The notes below the pieces were generated by a model, which was given only the letters and a program-made list of their open reading frames with translations, was not told the origin of the DNA and searched no databases. From Nocardia takedensis NBRC 100417 (GTDB taxonomy: Bacteria; Actinomycetota; Actinomycetes; Mycobacteriales; Mycobacteriaceae), in NCBI RefSeq assembly GCF_000308695.1, contig NZ_BAGG01000258.1:1-53905 (forward strand): a stretch of 53,905 nucleotides of DNA. The letters are read 5' to 3'. A program made the position numbers and the translations under genes. This document shows positions 24,976-34,700 of the stretch, in pieces (position 1 is the first letter of the stretch; the number at the start of each line of letters is the position of its first letter).

Positions 24976-25353
24976 GTGCCCGACACCCTCACCGACGCCG
25001 ACCTCCAGAAACTGCTCGCACTCGGTGTCCTGCGCCTCGAGCCGATCTCGGTCCTGACGATCGAGGACATCGAAGAGGTCCTGCACACCGCGATCTACGC
25101 CCTGGACGGGCAGCTGCGCGAAGACCTCGCCCAGATCATTCTGTGGCGCACCGACGACGCGCGCCTGCTCCTGATCGTCGAGATCAATGACCAGTTGCGG
25201 CTGACCAGCGCGAGCGTGGACGTCGCCGAGACCTTCATCCATCCCGAACCCGACGCCACCCGCGCCGATACCGTGCGCCACATCCTCGACCTGATCCTCG
25301 CCGGCCGCCACGCGCTGATCAGCGCCCTTGAGGCATACAGCGCACCGTTCTGA
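24976..25353 (+). CDS. hypothetical protein, 125 aa
   Basis: The family is unknown. GTG 24976 follows AAGGAGGAA (24961-24969) by 6 bases. The open frame extends far upstream in phase, but only this start has a site and avoids overlap. It is acidic and mostly helical (LTIEDIEEVLHTAIYALDGQL, ILDLILAGRHALISALEAY) with one strand pair (ARLLLIVEINDQLRL). A terminator-like hairpin starts 3 bases after its stop codon. Confidence 0.65.
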   Translation: MPDTLTDADLQKLLALGVLRLEPISVLTIEDIEEVLHTAIYALDGQLREDLAQIILWRTDDARLLLIVEINDQLRLTSASVDVAETFIHPEPDATRADTVRHILDLILAGRHALISALEAYSAPF

Positions 25354-25356
25354 CCA

Positions 25357-25400
25357 ACCGGCCCCCAAGGGGTCACGCCGGGCAGCGCCCCGGGGCCGGT
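25357..25400 (+). terminator. hairpin terminator after the 125-aa gene
   Basis: ACCGGCCCC (25357-25365) pairs with GGGGCCGGT (25392-25400), a perfect 9-bp stem. The 26-base interior is G/C-rich and can fold further. It begins right after a stop codon, so termination is the simplest reading. Confidence 0.6.
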
Positions 25401-25674
25401 CGCGTCAGCGATCAAGGGTTGCGGTGGGGAGGGCTGACCGTCTGGCCATCTGCCCCGCCTGTCTGAGTGCTACCAGGGCGTGAGCCCGCCACGGCTCCGG
25501 GCCCGCGCCCGGCCGTCCCCGAATTCGCCCAGCGCGCCGCATGTCTCGCATCCGGCGGTAGTGCGGTCGTGCGCAGCGAATTCGGCGCCGACCGTTTCGG
25601 CGCGTTCCCTCCGCCGCGTCGGACTCCCACCCTGGTCGATCGCACTCAGGCGGGTCAGACGACCAGCCGCCCAG

Positions 25675-25721
25675 CCCCGTGCCGGGGTCACGTACACGTG
25701 CTGTGTGCGTCCGGCACGGGG
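25675..25721. promoter_or_regulatory. 11-bp hairpin in the leader of the 530-aa zinc-ribbon gene
   Basis: CCCCGTGCCGG (25675-25685) and CCGGCACGGGG (25711-25721) are exact reverse complements. The 25-base interior contains CACGTACACGTG, which has its own CACG/CGTG arms. It ends 34 bases before ATG 25756. The rest of the 355-base gene-free stretch (25401-25755) holds no ORF I would call. The hairpin may be an attenuator, mRNA leader structure or protein-binding site. Confidence 0.5.
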
Positions 25722-25755
25722 CCGAGCTGTTTCCACGACAGAACAGGACCCAGTG

Positions 25756-27348
25756 ATGACCGCAACGTTGAACGCACCCGTGACCGAACCTGCCACCGAG
25801 ACCGTCACCGAAATCGCCGACACCGTCTCCCCGTTCGCCGCCGCGCTCGGTGAGATCGAATACCTCCTGGCATCCGATCCCGACGCCGCGCGCGAACGCT
25901 TCACCGACGTGCTGGCCCTGGCCTCCCCGGTCGAGCGTGAACTGCTCGCGCACGCCGCGGCGCGCATGGAGCGCGCCCCTTGGAAGACCGCGGCCCGCCA
26001 GCTCGGCTGGATGGCCAAGTCCCGGCCGGAACTGCGCGCCATGATCATCGACCACACCGCCGAGGGCGACCCCGGCCTCTCCCGGCCCGAGCTCCCCGCC
26101 CCCTCCGAGGTGTCGATCGAAGCGGCCGAATGGGTGCGTCGCTCCATTCGCGACCGACGCTCCCGCGACCGCTACACCGCCACCCCGAGCGCGGCCACCG
26201 ACGCCGCCCGCTTGCAGCCCGAGAAGATCGCCGCCCGCCGCGCCCGCATCCCCGCCCCCACCGTCGGGCTCGTCAGCCTGCGCCACCGGGACCGCGACCT
26301 CGCGGTCGCCGAACGCCGCCAGCGTGAATACGCCAGCTATGCCGCGCGGCGGCTGTACGCCATCGACACCGCCGTCGACGAGGACCGCACCCCGCCGGTG
26401 CCCGAACCGAGGAAGAAGGCCGGGCAGGTGTGGGCGCACGTACAAGCCGAGTTGTGGGATCGCTCCTACTTCCTGCACGTCGCCGAGTGCTACACCGAAG
26501 CCGACCGGCACCTGCTCGCCCCGGAGGTCCCCGAACGCCACATCGCCCCCGACCGCCGCTACGCCGGTCTCGAGGACGCGGCACGGGAGTTCCTGCGCGG
26601 ACACGACAGCGAGCCCGAACCGTCCGCGCGGGGGCGCGGCGGGCGGGCGCGGCGCACCCGGCCGCAGTTCCCGCCGCGGATCACCACCGCCGACCAGTCC
26701 CGCTTCGCCGCCCGGCGTACCGGGCTCGCGGTGCCCAGCGACCGCGACGAGTATCTGCCCTACAGCGAACTCGACGTGCGGGAGTCCACCTGGCAGGGCT
26801 CGGGACTGGACTACGACCTCGCGGCGATGACCCCGTACCTGGGGTGGCCGTGCGTGAGCTGCTGGGTCGACCGGCCCGCCGCCGACCGCCGTCCCTTCCA
26901 CACCCGCCACGGGATCGTGGTCAGCGACGACGGGCTCTGCGATGTGTGCCGCGCCGACGGCCACCCCGGCATCCCCGCGCTGACTGCCGGGTTCGGGATG
27001 CGGACCTTCGTCGAATCCCGCTGCGCCCACATCGCCACCTCCCATCCCGCCCAGGCGCGGGTGCTGCTGGACCGGGTACGCGCGGCGGCGGCGAACACCG
27101 GGCCGACCTGGCGGCTGATCACCCGGTGGATGGCCATGAACCTCGGCCAGCCCGAACGCGCACCCCGCACCGCCGCCGCGCGTCGGCCGCGCCGCGGCGG
27201 GTCCGCGCTCGGGGCCGGGCAGCGGATCGGACGCTGCGACGCCTGCGCCCGAAACGGTGTCGTGCACGCCGACAACTACTGCACCGACTGCCGCATCGAC
27301 CTCGGCCTCGTACCCACCGCTACCCGCCGCACGTCCGCGGTGGCCTGA
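25756..27348 (+). CDS. zinc-ribbon plasmid protein sharing a module with the relaxase, 530 aa
   Basis: The function is unknown. ATG 25756 is 39 bases after a leader hairpin (site: a weak AGGA/CAG stretch). The N-terminal 110 residues are helical. The middle is Arg-rich, including RGRGGRARRTRPQ. Two four-Cys clusters follow: C366/C369 with C395/C398, and C494/C497 with C509/C512. The first cluster and its surroundings (YDLAA, CVSC, DDGLCDVCRADG, GIP) recur in the relaxase C-terminus around residues 1665-1710 (YDKAA, CVAC, DDGLCGECRDNG, GIP). A shared DNA- or protein-docking module in transfer is inferred. The position two genes before the relaxase supports a transfer-related role. Confidence 0.72.
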   Translation: MTATLNAPVTEPATETVTEIADTVSPFAAALGEIEYLLASDPDAARERFTDVLALASPVERELLAHAAARMERAPWKTAARQLGWMAKSRPELRAMIIDHTAEGDPGLSRPELPAPSEVSIEAAEWVRRSIRDRRSRDRYTATPSAATDAARLQPEKIAARRARIPAPTVGLVSLRHRDRDLAVAERRQREYASYAARRLYAIDTAVDEDRTPPVPEPRKKAGQVWAHVQAELWDRSYFLHVAECYTEADRHLLAPEVPERHIAPDRRYAGLEDAAREFLRGHDSEPEPSARGRGGRARRTRPQFPPRITTADQSRFAARRTGLAVPSDRDEYLPYSELDVRESTWQGSGLDYDLAAMTPYLGWPCVSCWVDRPAADRRPFHTRHGIVVSDDGLCDVCRADGHPGIPALTAGFGMRTFVESRCAHIATSHPAQARVLLDRVRAAAANTGPTWRLITRWMAMNLGQPERAPRTAAARRPRRGGSALGAGQRIGRCDACARNGVVHADNYCTDCRIDLGLVPTATRRTSAVA

Positions 27349-27449
27349 CCGCCCCCTGCTCGATTCCCTCCCATGTTCCCCGGTCCGCCGCGGTGTCGAC
27401 CCCTGCGGCGGGCCGGTCCACCATCCCCGATCCGGCAGGAGCCTGACCC

Positions 27450-27866
27450 GTGCATCGATTCCCGAACCGAGTCCGCCGTGTCCTGCGCGCGCTGCGCGAT
27501 GCCGTGTCCGTACCTCATTCCCACCCGGGGGAGGTCCGGGTGCGGGTCTACCTCAACCGCGACCGGAACGCGCTGCTGACCGGATACGAGCCCGACGCGC
27601 CCCTCACCCTGGCCTACACCTACCTGCTGCGCGCCGACCCGGCCACCGACACCGACGAGGTTCTGCTCGAACGTGTCTTCGCCGCGTTCAACGACCACCC
27701 CGAACACGACGAGGACCAGATCCACACCGACACCTGGTACGCGAAAGGCATGCACGGCGTCACGGGACTGCGGTCGCTGTCGGTCGGCGACCTCGTCGGA
27801 CTCGACGACCGTCACTACGCCTGCGAGTCCACCGGATGGTCACCCGTCCCCGCCCCGACCCTCTGA
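27450..27866 (+). CDS. hypothetical protein with a VGDLV-type C-terminal motif, 138 aa
   Basis: GTG 27450 follows AGGAG (27436-27440). The N-terminus is basic (RFPNRVRRVLRALRDA) and is followed by VRVRVYLNRDRN and a helical acidic centre. The end (RSLSVGDLVGLDDRHYACESTGW) resembles small plasmid proteins in which RSMSVGDVV precedes a strand and a VGW. Their role is unknown. It is not secreted: the basic start lacks a hydrophobic core. Confidence 0.65.
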   Translation: MHRFPNRVRRVLRALRDAVSVPHSHPGEVRVRVYLNRDRNALLTGYEPDAPLTLAYTYLLRADPATDTDEVLLERVFAAFNDHPEHDEDQIHTDTWYAKGMHGVTGLRSLSVGDLVGLDDRHYACESTGWSPVPAPTL

Positions 27867-27890
27867 CCCACCTCGGCGTCCCCGCGCAGC

Positions 27891-27914
27891 TCGGTTCGAT
27901 CACCCGAACCGGGC
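27891..27914 (+). terminator. hairpin after the 138-aa gene
   Basis: CGGTTCG (27893-27899) pairs with CGAACCG (27906-27912) around ATCACC, extended by a T-G and a C-G pair to 9 bp. It starts 25 bases after the stop codon. It is a probable weak terminator. Confidence 0.5.
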
Positions 27915-27999
27915 CGGGCGGGCGGGTCGGGCAGATCTCCCGACGCGGCCCGCGCGGCTCGGGCACCGTCGCGAGCACTCGAACCGGAGGAAGGCCACC

Positions 28000-28410
28000 A
28001 TGGTCCACTACATCGATCCCGCACAGCTGAACCTCACCGATCTCGAACAGCACCTGGCCGCCGGTACCCCGGTCGTGGTGTCGATGCGCGCCGCCGCCGG
28101 GCACGTCCCGCTGATCGACTGGGCGCGACGCCACGACCTGTTCGTTCGCATCGACCGGGCCAGCGACTGGGGCAACCCGTTCATCATCGGCCGCCACGGC
28201 AACCGCGACGACGTCCTCACCGCCCACTCCCACCACACCGCCGAACAGGTCGGCCTACTCGCGCGCCTGCGCGGCGGCGAGTTCGCCGGGCGCGTGCTGG
28301 GCTGTTGGTGCGCGCCGCTGCACTGCCACGGTGACACCCTCACCGCCCTCACCCTCGATCCCGACCTGCACCCGCTCGACGCCCTGCACCTGTGGCGGCC
28401 ACGCCACTGA
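28000..28410 (+). CDS. DUF4326 domain-containing protein, 136 aa
   Basis: The central motif RIDRASDWGNPFIIG, followed by HGNRDDV and ending with LGCWCAPLHCHGDTL, is the full DUF4326 signature (RVDRxSxWGNPF ... CWCxPxxCHGD). The Cys/His cluster suggests metal binding. The family is common in phages and plasmids and has no assigned activity. ATG 28000 follows GGAGGAAGG closely. It is the last gene before the relaxase leader. Confidence 0.85.
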   Translation: MVHYIDPAQLNLTDLEQHLAAGTPVVVSMRAAAGHVPLIDWARRHDLFVRIDRASDWGNPFIIGRHGNRDDVLTAHSHHTAEQVGLLARLRGGEFAGRVLGCWCAPLHCHGDTLTALTLDPDLHPLDALHLWRPRH

Positions 28411-28720
28411 ACACCCACACCGACCACCGACCACCACCTACGGCTCCCACACCAACCCCGCCACACCACTCTCCCCCTCCACCCCGCGCACCGCCCCATT
28501 CCCCACTCCTCCTACTATCATCTCCACACTGCTGCCATCCGCACCCACCTCTTCCTCTCTTCTCCACTCCTCTTTGTTAAGCACACCTCTTGCATTCCGG
28601 CCCCTCCCCGACCCGATCTAGATAACGATCTGGTCTCGTCCTGGGGTTTCTCGCGAACAGCCGGAATCTGCATACCCTGGATTCCTCGACTTTCGTCGGT
28701 TCGGGGTGCTCGATGGATTT
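28411..28720. other. pyrimidine-rich gene-free stretch before the relaxase; candidate oriT
   Basis: Across about 200 bases the + strand is almost purine-free in places, with long C/T runs around 28470-28570, unlike any other spacer here. It then changes to A/T-richer sequence with ATCTAGAT (28616-28623, a perfect palindrome), a CGATCT direct repeat (28614-28619 and 28626-28631), and GGAATC/GATTCC arms (28663-28668, 28680-28685). Strand asymmetry, short repeats and position just upstream of a MobF relaxase fit an origin of transfer plus the relaxase promoter. No known nic sequence was matched. Confidence 0.5.
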
Positions 28721-31700
28721 ATGACCGCGACGATTCATAAAGTCGTCGCAGGCAATGGCTATCAGTATTACCTGCGAAATATAGCCGCGAATGATGTCGA
28801 CTCCCGCGGCCGTTCCGCGCTGTCCGACTACTACTCGGCCCATGGTGAGTCTCCTGGGGTGTGGAGCGGTTCCGGTTTGGCCTCCCTCGGCATCGATGTG
28901 GGTGCGGAAGTGACCGAGTCGCAGGTGAAGTCCCTGTTCGGGGTGGGTCGACATCCCGACGCCGAACAGATCGAAGACACCGTCTTCCACTACGCCTCCG
29001 CGCGCGGTGCGACTCCGAAACAGGCGAGCGACGCGGCCGATAAAGCGTCGCGTTTGGGTAATCCTTTTCGCGTTTACGCACCGAATTCTGATTACCGTAA
29101 ACGGTGCGGGCAGGCGTATGCCGAACACAATATCGCGCACGACAGGCCCGCCGACGCACCCCTTTCGGAAGCGGATCGCACCCGCATTCGTACACATGTC
29201 GCGTTCGATATGTTCACCGACGAGTACTCCCGCCCGCCCTTGAACGCGCGGGAATTGTCGGGCTGGATCGCCAAGAACTCACGTCCACCCACTACTGCGG
29301 TCGCCGGTTTCGATATCACTTTCTCGCCGGTGAAGTCGGTGTCGGCGTTGTGGGCGGTGGCGCCACGGTCGGTGTCGGCGAAGATCGAGGCCGCCCACAA
29401 CGCCGCAGTCGCGGACGCGTTGGGTTGGCTCGAGTCCCACGGGATCTACACCCGGCTCGGCCGCAACGGGGTGCGCCAGGTCGATGTCGAGGGCATCGTC
29501 GCGGCCTGCTTTTTTCACAGGGATGCGCGTTCGGGTGACCCCGACCTGCACACACACGTTCTCATCGCTAATCGATGCCGGACTGCGGACGGTCGCTGGC
29601 GGACCCTCGACGGCGCCGCCCTGTACCGGGTGGTGGTCACCGTCAGCGAGATCTACAACACCCGCCTCGAACACCACTGCGAACGCCTCGTCGGCGTGGA
29701 ATTCGCCGAACGGGCCGGCACCGACCCGAGCAAGCGCCCGATCCGCGAGATCGTCGGCATCCCCCTGCGGTTGATCGAGGCATGGTCACGGCGCGAGAGC
29801 GCGATCCGCGCCCGTACCGGTGAGCTGTCAGCGCTGTTCCAGCAGGCCCACGGCCGCGAACCGACACCGATCGAGATCCGCGACCTGGCCCAGCAAGCGA
29901 CCCTGGAAACCCGGCCCGCCAAACACCTCCTGCGCTCGCTCGCCGAGCAGCGGCGTGCCTGGCGCGAGCAAGCCATCGCGGTCCTCGGTGGTCGGGAAGC
30001 CCTCGCGGCAATGGTCTCAGTGGCGCTGAATCCGGTACGCGCACCGCGGGTCACCGCGACGCGGGAGTGGATCACACGCACCGCCGACCGGGTCCTCGAA
30101 ACCGTCGCCGAGCAGCGATCCACCTGGCGCTCGGCCAACGTCCGCGCCGAAATCGAACGCCAGATCCGCGGCAAAATCCACGGCAGCCAATGGCAGCAGA
30201 TCAGCGAAGCCGTGCTGGAGGCGGCCCTGGACCCGGCGCGGTCGATCCCGATGGGCGACCCCGATATCACCGCCGAGCCCGAACTCGCCGTCGTCCCGGA
30301 CGCGTTGCGCCGCCGCGACCAGTCCAGCAGCTACACCCCCGCCGGCGCCCAGATCTACACCTCCACCCGCATCCTGGCCGCCGAAGACGCCCTCATCGCG
30401 CTGTCGGTGCAGCCCGGCGCGCGCGTCGTGGCCCCCGAGGTGGTGGCCGCGGCGATCCGTGGCTACGACGCCGCGCATCCGGATCAACGGTTGAATGCCG
30501 GGCAGCGCAGCGTGATCGAAGGATTCGCGCGCTCCGGGATGCGTGTGCACACCGCCAACGCCCCTGCGGGAACCGGCAAGACGACCGGGATGGCGGTGCT
30601 CACCGCCGCCTGGAACACCAGCGGCGGCACGGTGCTCGGGCTCGCGCCCACCGCCAAGGCCGCCGCGGTGCTGGGCGAATCCATCGACGCGCGTTGCGAA
30701 ACCGTCGACCAGCTACTCACCGTCATCGACCTGCACACCCCCGACCCACACAACTCCACACCCGATCGCGGGCATCCGCCGCCGTTGCCGCAATGGGTCC
30801 TCGACATCACCGGCGACACCCTCGTGATCGTCGACGAACACGTCAAGATCGGCACCCTCAAACGCCTCAACCTCTTGCGCTTCCTCGCTGATCGCGGCGC
30901 GACGATCCGCTGCCTCGGCGACGACCGCCAGCTCCCCGCAATCGAGGCCGGCGGCGTCGACGCCGACATGACCGCCGCCGCACCCGAGCAGACCCTCACC
31001 CTGACCCACGTCGTGCGCTTCGCCTCCACCGCGGAGGCGTCGGCGAGTTTGATGCTGCGCGAGGGCGACCCGGCCGCGCTGGGCTGGTACCTGGACAACG
31101 ACCGCATCCACGGCGGGCACACCGGTTCGACCCACGACGACGCCTATACCGCCTGGGCCGCCGACCACGCCGCCGGGCGCGACGCAATCATGTTGGCCGC
31201 CAACCACGACACCGTCACCGCGCTCAACGAACGCGCCCGCGCCGACCGACTACTGCGCGAAGGCGGTCTCGACGGCCCGGAAGTGGTGCTCGGCGACCGC
31301 ACCGCGGCCTCGGTCGGTGACACGATCCGCACCCGGCAGAACGCGAAGAAACTGCGTTTCGGTGCCCACGATTGGGTGCGCAACGGCTACGTCTGGACCG
31401 TCACCGCCGTCCATTCCGACGGCAGTATCACCGCCCGACACCACAGCAAAACCGGCGCGACTGTGCGGTTACCCGCCGAGTACGTCGCACAGAACGTGCG
31501 TCTCGGGTACGCCGCGACGATCGATTCCGCGCAGGGAATCACCGCCGACACGTGTCATGTCGCGCTCACCGGCGGCGAATCGCGCGAGCAGCTCTACGTC
31601 GCGATGACCCGCGGCATCCACGCCAACCACGCCTACATCCCCTCGGCGTTGAGCGGGGACGAGGGCTCGGATTTCACCGAGAGCGCGGCGTTCCCGCGGA

Positions 31701-34700
31701 CCGCGGTGGAGAACCTCGTGCGGGTTCTGGGCCGTGACGGCGCGCAGAAGTCCGCACATACCCAGCTGCGCGATGCCCTCGATCCGCACCGGCGCATCGG
31801 GCGCGCGCTCGATATCTACCTCGACGCCCTCGGGCTGGCCGCCGAACACACCCTCGGCGAACCCGCACTCGCCCGCGTCGATGCCGCCGCCGAACGACTG
31901 CATCCCGGGCTCCCCGACGCCCCCGCCTACCCCACTCTGCGTCAACACCTGGCCACCCTCGCCGTCAGCGGCATCGATCCGGTGCACGCGTTGCGGGCGG
32001 CGATCGCCGAGCGCGAACTCGACACCGCCGCCGACCCCGCCGCGGTCTTGGACTGGCGTTTGGATCCTTCCGGCGCGCATTCGACCGGTACCGGGCCACT
32101 GCCCTGGACACCGGCCATACCGGCGGGGGTCGACACCAGCACCACCCAGGTCGACGCCCGCGCGCGCATTCTGGGCGACCTCGCCGCACAGATCCGGGTC
32201 GCGACCGAGGAATGGACGCCGCTGAGCGCGCCGGTCTGGGCGCGGCCCCTGCTCGGCGCCACCCCTGTCCTGTTGGCCGATCTCGCGGTATGGCGGGCCA
32301 GTCTGCATGTCGCCGACATCGACATCCGCCCGACCGGGCCACGCCGCTACCCCGTCCGGGAACGCGACCACCAAGACCTCCTCGACGACCGCGTCACCGC
32401 CGCGCTCGGTGACCCGAGGCGTCCGGTCAACCGGTGGGCCGAGACCGTGTCCGGAATCGAACCCCGCATCCTTGTCGACCCGTACTGGCCCGCGATCGCC
32501 GAACGTGTCGACCTCGCCGCCCGCGCGGGCATCGACATCACCGCGCGACTCCACACCGCCGCCGCGATTCGGCCACTACCGGATGAGATGCCCGCCGCCG
32601 CCCTGTGGGCCCGTTTGGAACTCGACGCTTCCGCCCTCGACGCCCGCGACCACAACCTGCGCCCGGACTGGATCACCGACCTGACCGACATCCTCGGCCC
32701 CGACACCGCCGAGCGGGTCGTCGACGACCCGGCCTGGCCACGGGTCGTGGCCGTCCTCGAGCGCGCCACCAGCACCCAATGGGCGCCGCGCCAGCTCCTG
32801 GCTACCGCGTACGAACTGCTGCTCGCCGCCACCCCCGACGACGGCGGCGGCCTGCGCCCCGACCAGATCGCCGCCGCCTTAGCCTGGCGCATCGATGCGC
32901 TCCTGCACCACACCCCCTCCACCCCACCCACGGTAAACGGAGCACCCATGAGCGAGAACACCACCCGCCCAGCGAACTCCGCAGCGCCGGCCCGCGAGCA
33001 TCCACCCGACCCCGAACCGCCCCGCAGCCCGCAGCCCGCACTGGTGGCGTCTACTCCGGTCGACATCAATGCCTCCGGCTTCGATCCCGAGCTCGCGGCC
33101 ATCGCGCAGCTGTATCGCGACGGCCGAGTCCGCGCGGCCGTCTACCGATTCCGGCAGTTCGAGCACCAGCTCACCGACGAACAACGCTGGGTTCTCGGCG
33201 CGGTCACCGACACCCTCTACCGCTACGCCTACCCCGTCGCCACCGCCCGCCTCCGCGACGCCGGACAACGCTTTCCTCAACATCGGGCGCTCATCGACGC
33301 CTGCACCCCGGCCACCGACCCCGGTGTCCACGACGACCGACCCGATCGCACACCGCCTCCACCGGGGTTCGAGCGCGCGCGCCGTCACCGAGCAGCCCGT
33401 GATCACGACACCCGCGTCGACCGCGACCTGGTCCGCGATCCGCTGCCCGATCCGCAGGTCCGGGCTCGCCGCCACGAACAGGACTACCACGACACCCGCG
33501 CCGGAACCGATGACCAGCCCTGGGCGCGCCCGGACGCGCACGAGGTCCGCGGCCTCACCGACGACCCCGCACTCCCCGACTCACAGCTGCCTCCCCTCCC
33601 GAAGCATGCGGCACCGACGCCGCGCGAGGCCGACCTCGCCGACCGCAGCTACCGCCGCGACGAAGCCAAAGACCCGACACCGGCCGCGTATTCACTCGAC
33701 TACGACAAAGCCGCCACCCACCGCACGCGTGGGCTGGAATGCGTCGCGTGCAGCATCGAACGCCGTCCCCAAGACGCGACACCGATCCCCCCGCGCCGCG
33801 CCGACGACGGGCTCTGCGGGGAATGCCGCGACAACGGCGAAGCCGGTATCCCCGACCACGACCCGAGTCGGCACATGACCGCGCGCGCCGACCACCTCGC
33901 GGCCGGCAAACCGCTTCCTGCCGTGCACGCCATCCTGCGCCGGGACTGGAAAGCCGTCACCGATCCCGAACGCCGCGCCCAGATCGAAGCCTGGATCCGC
34001 GCCCACCCCGCACCGAACGGCGACATCGATCATCAACCGCCCGTCACCGATCCCCTGTTCGCGCTCAGCGACACCGAACTCGGCGTCCGGCTGGACGAGT
34101 TGCATCAGCAACTCGCGCTCACCGACACCTACGCCGTCGCGTTTGCTCCGGCGCCGCCCGAGCAATCCGACACCGTCGATATCGCCGAACTGCTCCGGCG
34201 CCACCGCGACGCGCAAACCGCCATCCACGCCGCACTCGACGCCGAGCAACATCTCCACGAAGCGACCCGCGCGCTGCACGCCACCCGATCCGAACTCGCG
34301 ACCCACCGCGAAGGGCTCGACACCACACCCACCTACAAACGCCACGTGCGCCATGTCCTGCGTACCCGGATCGATGAACTCGTGCGGCAGCAAGCCGCAC
34401 ACGAACGCGCCCGCACCCGCGCCCGCGGTGACGCGCGAGAAGCCCACCGCGACGCGGTCAACCACGCCGGAACACCCGACAAATGGGACGAGGTCCTGAA
34501 CACCAGCGCCGAGGACATCCGCGCCCGGGACAGCCGCGCTCATCCCCGCGACGCCACGCCGGACGCGACCGCTGAGAGGTTCGCCGCCGAGACCCGCAGT
34601 GAAATCGACCGCGTCTACGCCGAGCGACAACGCCGAGCCGAACTCAGCCCGGCGCAGACGCGTCATGAACAGGCACTGCGCCTCACCGACGATCCTCACA

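Noticed and set aside
25405..27267. A 620-codon open frame opposite the zinc-ribbon gene
   Set aside because: It is antisense and Gly/Arg-rich with no motif. The + strand frame has Cys clusters shared with the relaxase.
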